DNA from: Alphaproteobacteria bacterium
GTDB lineage: Bacteria > Pseudomonadota > Alphaproteobacteria > CACIAM-22H2
Direction: 5' to 3'
Length of the DNA stretch: 64,000 bases
Assembly (NCBI GenBank): GCA_016793165.1
Contig: JAEULA010000031.1
Coordinates: 1-64,000, forward strand
A model generated the notes under the pieces. It was not told the DNA's origin, searched no databases, and saw nothing but the letters and a program-made list of their open reading frames with translations. Below, piece after piece: positions 43,737 to 52,905 of this stretch (position 1 is the first letter of the stretch; each line of letters opens with the position of its first letter). The translations under genes and the position numbers were made by a program.

Positions 43737-44084
43737 TCAGAGTTCGCAGAAGGGACCGGCTCGGCGAAGCAGATCCTTGAGCGTGGCGTGCGTCGGCACC
43801 GCGAGCCCGCGGCATGAGAGGAATGTCGCGATCCGCGTGCGCAGCGCCTCGGCGTCCGACGGCGCGTCGTCGGCGGGGACGAGCCGCAGCGTCTCGTGGC
43901 CCCAGCCGTCGTCGTGGATCTGGAAACGCAGGCGGCGACCATTGCGCGTGAACGCTCCCGTGCAGCGCCCGCTGCGCACCTCTTCGGGCGCGATGCGGGC
44001 CTCGGCCGCGTCGGCCGAGGAGAAGAGTCGCAGGTCGTCGCCGGCGACGACGACGATCGCGACGGCGCGCGGCCCGCCGGTCAC
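43737..44084 (-). CDS. Small protein translationally coupled to ubiD, unknown
   Basis: 115 residues, starting at a GTG that overlaps the ubiD stop by four bases (GTGA). It contains no signal peptide, membrane helix or recognised domain. Features are a beta-like N-terminus ([17 protein letters not shown]), a [20 protein letters not shown] segment and a single C-terminal Cys. The tight coupling argues for a real gene, perhaps a partner or accessory of UbiD, but nothing in the sequence says what it does. Confidence 0.55.
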   Translation of the reverse strand: MTGGPRAVAIVVVAGDDLRLFSSADAAEARIAPEEVRSGRCTGAFTRNGRRLRFQIHDDGWGHETLRLVPADDAPSDAEALRTRIATFLSCRGLAVPTHATLKDLLRRAGPFCEL

Positions 44085-45598
44085 CGCCAGATCGGCTTGC
44101 CCGAGCCCGGCAGCCCGAGGCGGCTCCACTTCTCCGTGACGCGGCGCACGACGTCCTCGTCCATGCGCAGCTTCTCGCCCCACTCGCGTTTGGTCTCGGG
44201 CGGCCACTTGTTCGTCGCATCGAGCCCGATCTTCGAGCCGAGGCCGCTCTCGGGGCTGGCGAAGTCGAGATAGTCGATCGGCGTGCTCTCCACGACGGTG
44301 ATGTCGCGCGCCGGATCCATGCGCGTGGACACCGCCCACATCACGTCCTTCCAGTCGCGCGCGTCGACGTCGTCGTCTACGACGATCACCCACTTCGTGT
44401 ACATGAACTGGCGCAGGTATGACCACACACCGAGCATCACGCGCTTGGCGTGGCCGGGATAAGCCTTCTTCATCGACACCACGGCGATGCGGTAGGAGCA
44501 GCCCTCGGGCGGCAGCCAAAAGTCGACGATCTCCGGGAATTGCTGGCGCAGCAGCGGGATGAAGACCTCGTTGAGCGCCTCGCCGAGCACGCTGGGCTCG
44601 TCGGGCGGCCGGCCCGTGAAGGTCGAGAGGTAGATCGGGTCGCGGCGCATCGTGATCGCCGACACCGTGAAGACCGGGAACTTCTCGACGCTGTTGTAGT
44701 AGCCGGTGTGGTCGCCGTAGGGACCCTCGTCGCCGTAGTCGTCGAGCGACACGTGGCCCTCGATCACGATCTCGGCCTCGGCCGGCACCTTGAGCGGCAC
44801 GGTCTTGCACTCGACGAGCTCGACGCGCTTGCCGCGCAGCAGGCCGGCGAACTGGTACTCGGAGAGCGTGTCGGGCACCGGCGTCACCGCCGCGAGGATC
44901 GTGCCGGGATCGGCGCCGATCACCGCGGCCGCCGGCAGCGGCTCGCGCTTGCCGGACTTCTGCCAGCGCTGGTGATGCTGCGCGCCGCCGCGATGCTTGA
45001 GCCAACGCATCAGCGTCGTGTTCCGCCCCGTCACCTGCATGCGGTAGATGCCGAGGTTGAACGAGTCCTCGCGCTTGTCGGTCGGGCCCTTGGTGACGAC
45101 CAGCGGCCAGGTGATGAGCGGCGCCGGCTCGCCCGGCCAGCAGCTCTGGATCGGCAGCTGGCCGAGATCGACCGCGTCGCCGGTGAGCACGACCTCCTGG
45201 CAGGGCGCGCCGCCGAACATCCGGCCGCCAGGCTTCATCGCCAGCACCGTCTTGGCGAGCGGCAGCAGCTCGAGCGCCTCGCGCCAGCCCTCGGGCGGCT
45301 GCGGCTGGCGCAGGAAGGCGAGCGTCTTGCCGACCTCGCGCAGCTGCGCTGGCTCGCGGTCCATGCCCCAGGCGACGCGCTCGACCGTGCCGAAGAGGTT
45401 GACCAGCACCGGGATGGGCGAGCGCGTGCCGTCGGCGCGGATCGCGTTCTCGAACAGCACGGCCGGCCCCTTCTCGGCGAGGAGGCGGGTCTGGATCTCG
45501 GTCATCTCGAGCACGGTCGAGACCGGCTCGCGCACGCGCACGAGACGGCCGTCGCGCTCGAGGCGGGCGATGAAGTCGCGAAGGGAGGCGTAGGGCAT
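44081..45598 (-). CDS. ubiD: UbiD family decarboxylase
   Basis: 505 residues, close to the length of E. coli UbiD. The [20 protein letters not shown] block and RGGAQH match the prenylated-FMN and metal site, and [20 protein letters not shown] includes the conserved acid cluster. UbiD decarboxylates 3-polyprenyl-4-hydroxybenzoate in ubiquinone synthesis; relatives act on other aromatic acids. The prenyl-FMN supplier UbiX is not in this window. Because catabolic genes precede it, a degradative role cannot be excluded, but the sequence looks like the ubiquinone-type enzyme. Confidence 0.87.
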   Translation of the reverse strand: MPYASLRDFIARLERDGRLVRVREPVSTVLEMTEIQTRLLAEKGPAVLFENAIRADGTRSPIPVLVNLFGTVERVAWGMDREPAQLREVGKTLAFLRQPQPPEGWREALELLPLAKTVLAMKPGGRMFGGAPCQEVVLTGDAVDLGQLPIQSCWPGEPAPLITWPLVVTKGPTDKREDSFNLGIYRMQVTGRNTTLMRWLKHRGGAQHHQRWQKSGKREPLPAAAVIGADPGTILAAVTPVPDTLSEYQFAGLLRGKRVELVECKTVPLKVPAEAEIVIEGHVSLDDYGDEGPYGDHTGYYNSVEKFPVFTVSAITMRRDPIYLSTFTGRPPDEPSVLGEALNEVFIPLLRQQFPEIVDFWLPPEGCSYRIAVVSMKKAYPGHAKRVMLGVWSYLRQFMYTKWVIVVDDDVDARDWKDVMWAVSTRMDPARDITVVESTPIDYLDFASPESGLGSKIGLDATNKWPPETKREWGEKLRMDEDVVRRVTEKWSRLGLPGSGKPIWR

Positions 45599-45655
45599 CG
45601 GTCCGGCGCGTCGAGGACGGGGTCCGGATCGTAGCCCGGATCGGCGCGCGCCGCC

Positions 45656-46489
45656 TCACTCCCGCGCGTCGCGCCACGCGAGCGCGGCCGCGAGGCCCTC
45701 GGCCTGGCGGATGCGATTGAACTCGGCGCGCACGGGGTTCTCCTCGGCCTCCAGCGCGATGTCGATCTCGAGCGCCTCGCGCAGGGCCTCGCGCAGGCCC
45801 ATCCGCTCGTAGCTTCGATTGATCGCGCGCTTGGTGAGGCGCACCGCCTCGGGCGAGGCGGCCGCGAGGCCGCGCGCCATGGCGAGCGCGGCCGCGGGCA
45901 GTTCGGCGTCGGGGACGACCTGATTGACGACACCGATGTCGTGCATCCGCGCCGCCGTCAGGCGGTCGGCGCCGGTGAGCAGCATCTCCTTGGCGTGCTT
46001 CGGCCCGACGATCCAGGGCAGCAGCATGGCGACGATGCCGGACCCGAAGCGGACCTCGGGCTCGCCGAAGCGCGCGTCCTCGCCGGCGACGGTGATGTCG
46101 CAGGCGAGCGCGAGCTCGAAGGCGCCGCCGAGGCAGTAGCCGTGCACGGCCGCGACGGTCGGCTTCGGGCAATCCCAGAATTGCATGATGAAGTCGAAAT
46201 CGGCCTCGAGCACCTGGCGCCACGCGGCGTGTCCGCGCGTGCCGCGCGCGGCACTCTCCTTGAGATCGAAGCCCGCCGAGAAGGCGCGCCCCTCGCCCCG
46301 GACGACGATCGCCAGCACGCGCGGGTCGGCGACGAAGTCGCGCAGGATCGCGGTCGCCTCCGCCATCAGGGCGCTCGAGAAGGCGTTGAGCGCGCGCGGC
46401 CGGTTGAAGGTGAGGATGCCGATGCGGCCGTCGCGCGCCGCGGTCGCGGTCGGCACGTCGGTGGCGCTCGGCGAGGAGGGCTGGGTCAT
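45656..46489 (-). CDS. Enoyl-CoA hydratase/isomerase family protein
   Basis: 277-residue crotonase-fold protein. NRPRALNAFSSALM starts the CoA-binding part, and the oxyanion hole is formed by GRAFSAGFDLKE and VHGYCLGGAFELALACD. The acid in FGEPEVRFG corresponds to a catalytic Glu position. It hydrates or isomerises an enoyl-CoA. GAGG lies eight bases before the ATG at 46489. It lies 35 bp after the dimethylglycine-dehydrogenase-like gene on the same strand. Confidence 0.85.
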   Translation of the reverse strand: MTQPSSPSATDVPTATAARDGRIGILTFNRPRALNAFSSALMAEATAILRDFVADPRVLAIVVRGEGRAFSAGFDLKESAARGTRGHAAWRQVLEADFDFIMQFWDCPKPTVAAVHGYCLGGAFELALACDITVAGEDARFGEPEVRFGSGIVAMLLPWIVGPKHAKEMLLTGADRLTAARMHDIGVVNQVVPDAELPAAALAMARGLAAASPEAVRLTKRAINRSYERMGLREALREALEIDIALEAEENPVRAEFNRIRQAEGLAAALAWRDARE

Positions 46490-46524
46490 GGTCGCAACCT
46501 CGTCGGATCGCACACGAATGCGCG

Positions 46525-48957
46525 TCAGGCCTTGAGCCGCGCGTTGGCGGGGTCGTAGAGCGGTTCGGTCGTCACCGTGGCGCGGGTGCGCGTGCCGTAG
46601 ATGTCGATCGCGAGTTCCCGGCCGGGTGTGGCGAGTTCGGCGCGGACATAGGCGAGCGCCAGCGAGCGGCCGAGACGATGGCCCCAGCCGCCGGAGGTGA
46701 CGATGCCGACCGGCATGCCACCGTCGAGCACGCTCGCCGTCACGGGCGCATCGGCGCCGACGTCGTCGACGAGCAGCGGCACGAGGCGGTCCGCCGGCCC
46801 GCCGCGCGCCGCCTCGGCGAGGAGCGCGGCGCGGCCGGGGAAGTCCGGCTTGTCGAGGCGCACGAAGCGATCGAGGCCGGCGGCGAGTGCCGAGTACTCG
46901 GTCGTCAGGTCCTGCTTCCAGGAGCGATAGCCCTTCTCGAGCCGCAGCGAGTCGACGGCGTAGATGCCGACATCCGCGAGGCCGAGCTCGCCGCCGGCCG
47001 CGCGCAGCCGCGCGAGCACGGCGGGCGCCTGCGCCATCGTGACGTGCAGTTCCCAGCCGAGCTCGCCGACGTAGTTGACGCGCAGCGCGGCCACGGTCTC
47101 GCCGCCGATCGCGATCGGACGCCAGCTCAACCAGGGGAAGGCGGCCGACGAGAGATCCGCGTTCGTCACGCGGGCGAGCAGCGCGCGCGACCCGGGGCCG
47201 GCGACGACCAGGGTCGTGTAGGCGGCGGTCTCCTCGTCGATGCGTACGCCGGGGCCGGCGACGTTCTGCGCCAGCAGGTCGCGGTCATGCCACTCGCCGC
47301 TGCTCGCCGAGAGCAGCCAGAACGAGTCGGCGGCGAGGCGCGTGATCGTGAACTCGGTCAGCACGCCGCCGCGTGCGCCGAGCACGTAGGCGAGACCCAC
47401 GCGGCCCGGCGAGGGCAGGCGGCCGGCGATCAGTCGGTCGAGTGCCGCCGCGGCGCCAGCCCCGGACACGCGGAAGCGCGAGAAGCCCGGCAACTCGACG
47501 AGGCCGATGGCCCCGGCAACGGCGCGGCATTCGCGCGCGATCGCGGCCGTGAAGGGCGGCCGCCGCAGCGTGAGGGCGTCCTGGAGCTTCGCTTCCGCCG
47601 CGTCGCGCGGGAACCAGACGGCGCGCTCCCAGCCGTTGCGCGCGCCGAACAGCGCGCCGCGAACGGCGAGTTCGCCATGCAGCGACGACGTCTTGGCCGG
47701 GCGACCGGCAGGTCGCTCCTCGAAGGGGAAGCCGATCGCGTATTCGCGCTGGTAGAGCTCGATCGCCTTCGTCCGGGTGTACGTCGGCGTCACATGTGCG
47801 GTGAAGCGGCGCGGATCGAGCGACCACAGGTCCCACTCGGGCTCGCCGTCGATGACCCAATCGGCGAGCGTCTTGCCGGCCCCGCCGGCCTGCACGATCC
47901 CGAACGAGAAGACGCAGGCCTCGAACATGTTGCGCAGGCCCGGCGCGGGGCCGATCAGCGGATTGCCGTCGGGCGTGTACGGGATCGGGCCGTTGATCAC
48001 CTTCTTGATGCCGACGGAGCCGAGGATCGGCACGCGCCCGCAGGCGAGCTCGATGTGGCGCTCGAGGCGCTCGACGTCGTCGGGGAAGAGCTGGAACGCG
48101 AACCGCTCGGGCACGCCGTCGGGCCAATGCGCCGTCGCCTTCCACTCGTAGGGCCCGAGCAGGAGGCCCTTGCCTTCCTGGCGCAGGTAGTAGCTGTCGA
48201 GCGGATCGCGCAGCAGCGGCAGCTTCTCCGTTCGCGCCGCGAGCTCGGGGATGTCGGCGGTGACGAGATACTGGTGGCTCATCGCCACGCAGGGGATCCT
48301 GCGCCCGACCATCGCGCCGATCTCGGCCGCGCGGTAGCCCGCCGCGTTGACGACGATCTCGGCGACGATCTCGCCCTGGCTGGTCGAGACCCGCCAGCTG
48401 CCGTCGGGCCGCTGCGCGAGGCCGGTCACGCGGCAGAAGCGCACGATGCGCGTGCCCGCATTGCGCGCCCCGCGCGCCAGCGCCTGGGTCAGCTGGGCCG
48501 GGTCGATGTCGCCGTCGAGCGGATCCCACTGGCCGCCCTCGAGGTCGTGCAGCTCGATGAACGGGTAGCGCTGCTTGATCTCGGCCGGCGTCAGCATCGC
48601 GAAGTCGATGCCCTGGTGGCGCGCCATCGCGGTCACGTGGCGGAATTCGTCCATCCGCTCGCGGTCCTGCGCGAGCCGCACCGCGCCGGTGACGTGGTAG
48701 TTGATCGGGTAGCCGGTCTCCTCGGCGAGGCGGGCATAGAGCCGCGTCGAGTAGCGCTGCAGCTTCATGATGCCCCAGCTGCCCGAGAAGTTGGGGCAGT
48801 TGCCGGCGGCGTGCCAGGTCGAGCCCGAGGTGAGCTCGTCCATCTCGAGCAGCACGCAGTCGCGCCAGCCGCGCCGCGCGAGGTGGTAGAGCACGCTGCA
48901 TCCGACGGCGCCGCCGCCGATCACGACGACGCGTGCATGGCTTGGCAGATCGGTCAC
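46525..48957 (-). CDS. Dimethylglycine/sarcosine dehydrogenase-like FAD enzyme with GcvT domain
   Basis: 810 residues in two parts. The first 400 or so form a DAO-type FAD oxidase domain (VVVIGGGAVGCSVLYHL) with GSTWHAAG; His49 is where mammalian relatives bind FAD covalently. From about residue 430 comes an aminomethyltransferase (GcvT/folate-binding) domain ending in a barrel near residues 730-800. Such enzymes demethylate N-methylated amino acids and pass the one-carbon unit to tetrahydrofolate. The adjacent polyamine-type importer could supply the substrate. The exact amine is unknown. Confidence 0.82.
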   Translation of the reverse strand: MTDLPSHARVVVIGGGAVGCSVLYHLARRGWRDCVLLEMDELTSGSTWHAAGNCPNFSGSWGIMKLQRYSTRLYARLAEETGYPINYHVTGAVRLAQDRERMDEFRHVTAMARHQGIDFAMLTPAEIKQRYPFIELHDLEGGQWDPLDGDIDPAQLTQALARGARNAGTRIVRFCRVTGLAQRPDGSWRVSTSQGEIVAEIVVNAAGYRAAEIGAMVGRRIPCVAMSHQYLVTADIPELAARTEKLPLLRDPLDSYYLRQEGKGLLLGPYEWKATAHWPDGVPERFAFQLFPDDVERLERHIELACGRVPILGSVGIKKVINGPIPYTPDGNPLIGPAPGLRNMFEACVFSFGIVQAGGAGKTLADWVIDGEPEWDLWSLDPRRFTAHVTPTYTRTKAIELYQREYAIGFPFEERPAGRPAKTSSLHGELAVRGALFGARNGWERAVWFPRDAAEAKLQDALTLRRPPFTAAIARECRAVAGAIGLVELPGFSRFRVSGAGAAAALDRLIAGRLPSPGRVGLAYVLGARGGVLTEFTITRLAADSFWLLSASSGEWHDRDLLAQNVAGPGVRIDEETAAYTTLVVAGPGSRALLARVTNADLSSAAFPWLSWRPIAIGGETVAALRVNYVGELGWELHVTMAQAPAVLARLRAAGGELGLADVGIYAVDSLRLEKGYRSWKQDLTTEYSALAAGLDRFVRLDKPDFPGRAALLAEAARGGPADRLVPLLVDDVGADAPVTASVLDGGMPVGIVTSGGWGHRLGRSLALAYVRAELATPGRELAIDIYGTRTRATVTTEPLYDPANARLKA

Positions 48958-49033
48958 GACGACGGTCCCGGAGCAATGGGGCGGGTTACGGGCCCGGCCG
49001 GCGCCCGCCTGCGCGGACGCCGGCCGGCGCGCC

Positions 49034-50107
49034 TCACTTCTTCAGCTGGAACTTCTGCCAGTCCGACTCGTACTTGGTCAGGTACGCCGCCGACTGCTCG
49101 TCGTCGAAGATCACCGCCTCGCGCGCGTTGCTGGGATGCGTGACCATCGTCAGCGCCTGCTCCGGCGTCGCCTTGGCCGCCGACTTCTCGAGCACCGGGC
49201 CGTAGGTGCCGATCGGGATCAGCCGGTCCTGCGCCTCTTCGGTGATCGAGTAGTTGATCAGCTCCATGGCCAGCGCCTTGTAGGGCGAGCCGCGCGGGAC
49301 GATGAACGCGTTGCCCCAGGCGATGCCGTCCTTGAGAGTCATGTCGACCGGGCTGTTGCTCTTCTGCGCGTCGAGGATGCGGCCGTTCCACGCCATCGCC
49401 AGCACGACCTCGCCGGTCGACAGCAGCTGCGGCGCCTGCGCGCCCGTCGTCCACCACACGGCGACGTGCGGCTTGATCTCCTCCAACTTCTGGAACATCA
49501 GCCGGACCTTCTCCTCGGTCTGTGGGTAGATCTGGTCGCGCGGCACGCCGGCCGCTCGCAGGGCGGCCTCGTAGTTGTAGTGCATGCGCGAATAGAGGCT
49601 GCGCGGCCCGGGGAAGTCCTTCACGTTCCAGAAGTCGGCCCAGGAGTTCGGCTGCCTGCCGCCCTTGGGGAAGGTCTTGGTGCTGTAGGCGACGACGGTG
49701 GCGCCCGTGCTGGTGTAGACGCCGTACTCGGCCTTCCACGCCTTGTTGAGGTCGTCGTTGCGGATCACCGAGTAGTCCATCTTCTCGGCGAGGTTCTGGT
49801 CGCGCGCCTGGTACATCCACTGGCCGCCGACGGTGACGAGATCCCATTCGACGGCGTTCGCCTCGACCTGCGCCTTGATCTTCGCGTAGGTCGTCGGCGA
49901 GGCCTCGGCGAACTTGAGGCCCTTCTTCGCCATGAACGGCTCGACGAAGGCCTTCTTCTCGGTCTCCTGCAGGGCGCCGCCCCAGGAGCAGAACGTGAAG
50001 GGGCGCGAGGCCTGCGCGCGCGCCGGTCCCGCGGCGATCGGCAGGGCGGCGCTGGCGCCGAGCGCGGCACCGGTCTTCAGCAGCGTACGACGGTCGAAAC
50101 GGTTCAT
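49034..50107 (-). CDS. Polyamine-type ABC transporter substrate-binding protein, Tat-exported
   Basis: 357-residue PotD/PotF-like periplasmic protein. The N-terminus FDRRTLLKTGAALGASAAL is a twin-arginine signal with cleavage near ARAQ. The mature start FTFCSWGGALQETEKKAFVEPF and the DLVTVGGQWMYQA region are typical of the family. It overlaps the ATPase gene by four bases and ends the importer operon. The ligand could be a polyamine, betaine-like amine or another cation. Confidence 0.87.
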   Translation of the reverse strand: MNRFDRRTLLKTGAALGASAALPIAAGPARAQASRPFTFCSWGGALQETEKKAFVEPFMAKKGLKFAEASPTTYAKIKAQVEANAVEWDLVTVGGQWMYQARDQNLAEKMDYSVIRNDDLNKAWKAEYGVYTSTGATVVAYSTKTFPKGGRQPNSWADFWNVKDFPGPRSLYSRMHYNYEAALRAAGVPRDQIYPQTEEKVRLMFQKLEEIKPHVAVWWTTGAQAPQLLSTGEVVLAMAWNGRILDAQKSNSPVDMTLKDGIAWGNAFIVPRGSPYKALAMELINYSITEEAQDRLIPIGTYGPVLEKSAAKATPEQALTMVTHPSNAREAVIFDDEQSAAYLTKYESDWQKFQLKK

Positions 50108-51216
50108 GTCTCTGGTCCTCCCTGTGGGCCCGTGCTGCCGGCTGTTTCCAGCAGACGGGCGTTGCCCGGATCCCATCGGATCCGAATCGTGTCGCCGGCC
50201 GTCAACGCCGGCAGGCGCGTCCGGCGCAGCCAGACCTCCTGGCCGGTCGTGAGGCGCGCGCGGATGGCGGTGATCTCGCCGAGATAGACGACCTCGAGCA
50301 CGGCGGCGTCGAGCCCCGGCTCGCCGCCGCCGACGATCTCCAGGTCCTCCGGTCGCACGAGGAGCAGCGCCTCCTGGTGTATCGGCAGCGCGTCGAGCTG
50401 CGCGACCTGCCATAGGCCGTCGATGCCCTCGAGCGACAGCTCCGTGGCGTGCGTCCCGCGCGCGCGGATGCGCGCCGGCATCAGGTTGGACTCTCCCAGG
50501 AAGGCGGCGACGAAGGCGTTGGCCGGCGTGCGATAGAGCTCGGCCGGGGTCCCGACCTGCTCGAGCCGACCGTGGCTCATCACCGCGATGCGGTCGGACA
50601 TGACCAGGGCCTCCTCCTGGTCGTGCGTGACGTAGATCGTCGTGCGCCGCGTCGCGACGTGCAGGCGTCGGATTTCGAGCTGGACGTGGCGCCGAAGCTG
50701 CCGATCGAGCGCGCCGAGCGGTTCGTCCATCAGCAGCAGGTCGGGCTCGATGACCATCGCGCGCGCCAGCGCCACGCGCTGTTGCTGGCCGCCGGAGAGC
50801 TCGTGGATGGCGCGCCGCTCGAAGCCGTCGAGCCTGACCATCGCCAGTGCCGCCCCGACGCGCGCTGCGACCTCGGCCGCCGGCCGCTGTCGGACGCGCA
50901 GTCCGTAGGCGACGTTCTCGAGGACGCTGAGATGCGGGAACAGCGCGTAGTTCTGGAACACCATGCCGATGTTGCGTTGGCGCGGCGGAAGGTCGGTGAC
51001 GTCGCGCGCGCCGAGGCGGATGCGCCCGCCGTCGGGCACGACGTAGCCGGCGGCGATGTTGAGCAGCGTCGTCTTGCCAGAGCCCGACGGGCCGAGCAGG
51101 GTGAGGAACTCGCCCTCGCGGACCTCGAGCGTCGTCGGCATCAGCGCCCGCACGGGTCCGAAGCGCTTGTGAACGCCGTCGAACTGGATGCGAGCGCCGT
51201 GCGCCGCGCCGCTCAT
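50104..51216 (-). CDS. Polyamine-type ABC transporter ATP-binding protein
   Basis: 370-residue PotA-like ATPase. Walker A is GPSGSGKTT, the signature is ELSGGQQQRVALARA, Walker B is LLLMDEPLGALD, and the switch histidine is in VTHDQEEAL. A C-terminal TOBE domain runs from about residue 280 (LLLVRPEDLEI). It overlaps the permease gene by four bases and powers the importer. Confidence 0.9.
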   Translation of the reverse strand: MSGAAHGARIQFDGVHKRFGPVRALMPTTLEVREGEFLTLLGPSGSGKTTLLNIAAGYVVPDGGRIRLGARDVTDLPPRQRNIGMVFQNYALFPHLSVLENVAYGLRVRQRPAAEVAARVGAALAMVRLDGFERRAIHELSGGQQQRVALARAMVIEPDLLLMDEPLGALDRQLRRHVQLEIRRLHVATRRTTIYVTHDQEEALVMSDRIAVMSHGRLEQVGTPAELYRTPANAFVAAFLGESNLMPARIRARGTHATELSLEGIDGLWQVAQLDALPIHQEALLLVRPEDLEIVGGGEPGLDAAVLEVVYLGEITAIRARLTTGQEVWLRRTRLPALTAGDTIRIRWDPGNARLLETAGSTGPQGGPET

Positions 51217-52010
51217 GCGCGCCTCGCCGCGCGGGCGGAGATCGCCTGGAGGACCAGGAACAGGACGACGGTCACCGCGAGGATGACGGCGGATCCTGCG
51301 GCGGCGACCGGCGTGAACTCGACGCGGATCTGCTCCCACAGCTTCACCGGAAGCGTCTTCGTGCCGGCGCCCGCGAGGAAGATCGACAGCACGACCTCGT
51401 CGAAGGAGGTGATGAAGGCGAAGGCCGCGCCCGCGGCGAGGCCGGGGCGGATCGCCGGCAGCGTCACGGTCCGGAACACGCGCGCGGGCGTCGCGCCCAG
51501 GCCCTCGGCGGCGCGCAGCAGCGACGGATCGAGCCGCGCGAGCGACACGCCCACGTTCAGCACGACGAAGGGCAGGCAGAGAAGCGCATGGCCCAGCGCG
51601 AGCGCCAGCAGCGTCCCGTTCAGCCCCAGGCGCCGCATGACGTAATACAGCGCGATGGCGATCATGATGACCGGCACGATCATCGGCGCCAGCACCAGGC
51701 CGGTGAGCAGGCTGCGCCAGCGAGGCGCCAGGCGCTCGAGCCCGAGCGCCGCGGCGGTCCCGACCACGACGGCGACGAGGGTCGCGAGCAGGGCGATCTC
51801 GGCGCTGGTGACGATCGCGCTGGTCCATCCGGCATCGCGCAGCAGCGCGTCGTACCAGCGCGTCGACCAGGCGGCCGGCGGGATCTTGATGAACGAGGAC
51901 TGGTTGAACGACGCGGGCACGACCGCGAGGATCGGCAGCACGAGGAAGGCAAGGACGACGGCGCCCACCACTTGCGCCGTCCCGCTCGCGATGCCGCCGC
52001 GCGCGCTCAT
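51213..52010 (-). CDS. Polyamine-type ABC transporter permease, PotC type
   Basis: 265-residue inner-membrane protein with about six helices. The EGLGATPARVFRTVTLPAIRP block is the coupling motif that contacts the ATPase. LSIFLAGAGTKTLPVKLWEQIR near the end is typical of PotC. Overlaps with both neighbours are four bases. Confidence 0.88.
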   Translation of the reverse strand: MSARGGIASGTAQVVGAVVLAFLVLPILAVVPASFNQSSFIKIPPAAWSTRWYDALLRDAGWTSAIVTSAEIALLATLVAVVVGTAAALGLERLAPRWRSLLTGLVLAPMIVPVIMIAIALYYVMRRLGLNGTLLALALGHALLCLPFVVLNVGVSLARLDPSLLRAAEGLGATPARVFRTVTLPAIRPGLAAGAAFAFITSFDEVVLSIFLAGAGTKTLPVKLWEQIRVEFTPVAAAGSAVILAVTVVLFLVLQAISARAARRA

Positions 52011-52873
52011 CGCAGCGCCGCCATCTGGCCGAGCGACAGGAAGCGCGCGGCGCCGGCGAGGATCGCGAGGACGATGAACAGCAGGATGAACGACGCCGCG
52101 GCCGCCAGCGGCCAGACCAGCCGCTCATTGACGAAGTTGTCGATCAGCATGGCGGCGGTGAGGTTGTGCAGGCCGCCGAGCAGGGCCGGCGTGATGTAGA
52201 AGCCGAGCGACAGCAGGAAGACGAAGATCGCTCCAGCCGCGATCCCGCGCGCGGTCAGCGGCAGGTAGACGCGCCGGAACGTCTGCAGGCCGGAGGCGCC
52301 GAGCCCGTCGCTCGCCTGCAGCAGCCGCGGATCGACCTTGAGGATCGCGGCGTAGATCGGCAGCACGGCGTAGGGCAGGAGGACGTGGACCATGCCGAGA
52401 TGGACCGCGAAGTCGTTGAACAGCAGCTTCAGCGGGCGCTCGACGAGCCCGAGGCCGAGGAGCGCCTGATTCACGGGGCCGTTGCGCTCGAGCAGCAGCA
52501 TCCAGCTGAACGTGCGGACGAGCACACTGATCCAGAACGGCACGAGGACGCAGTAGAGCGCCACGGTCAGCCAGCCGCGCCGCAGGCGCGACAGCAGGAA
52601 CGCGGTCGGATAGGCGAGCAGGACGCAGATCGCCGTGACCGTCAGCGCCAGGGTCAACGTGTTCCAGAACACGATGACGAACACCTCGCTCGTGAGGAGC
52701 TCGGCATAGGCCGCAAGCGGACCTTCCTTGGCCTCGAAGCTGAGGACGAGCAGGCGCAGCAGCGGCGCGACGAACCAGGCGCCGAGGAAGATCAGGATCG
52801 GCGCCAGCAGCAGCGCCGTGGTGGCGCGCCGCCGCAGCGCGAGGCCGATCGCCGGTCCCGCCGCCGCGCTCAT
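52007..52873 (-). CDS. Polyamine-type ABC transporter permease, PotB type
   Basis: 288-residue membrane permease with about six helices. FVAPLLRLLVLSF lies in the first helix, YPTAFLLSRL follows, and the DGLGASGLQTFRRVYLPLTARG coupling motif is present. The ALLGGLHNLTAAMLIDNFV segment is PotB-like. It is the first gene of the importer operon, 32 bp after the acyl-CoA dehydrogenase stop. Confidence 0.88.
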   Translation of the reverse strand: MSAAAGPAIGLALRRRATTALLLAPILIFLGAWFVAPLLRLLVLSFEAKEGPLAAYAELLTSEVFVIVFWNTLTLALTVTAICVLLAYPTAFLLSRLRRGWLTVALYCVLVPFWISVLVRTFSWMLLLERNGPVNQALLGLGLVERPLKLLFNDFAVHLGMVHVLLPYAVLPIYAAILKVDPRLLQASDGLGASGLQTFRRVYLPLTARGIAAGAIFVFLLSLGFYITPALLGGLHNLTAAMLIDNFVNERLVWPLAAAASFILLFIVLAILAGAARFLSLGQMAALR

Positions 52874-52905
52874 CCCGCCCCTCCCGTCCGTCGCGCCATC
52901 CGCCC

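Noticed and set aside
46678-49143. Open frame of about 820 codons on the plus strand
   Set aside because: It lies antisense to the dimethylglycine-dehydrogenase-like gene, which has clear motifs; the frame has only low-complexity Arg/Gly/Glu sequence.
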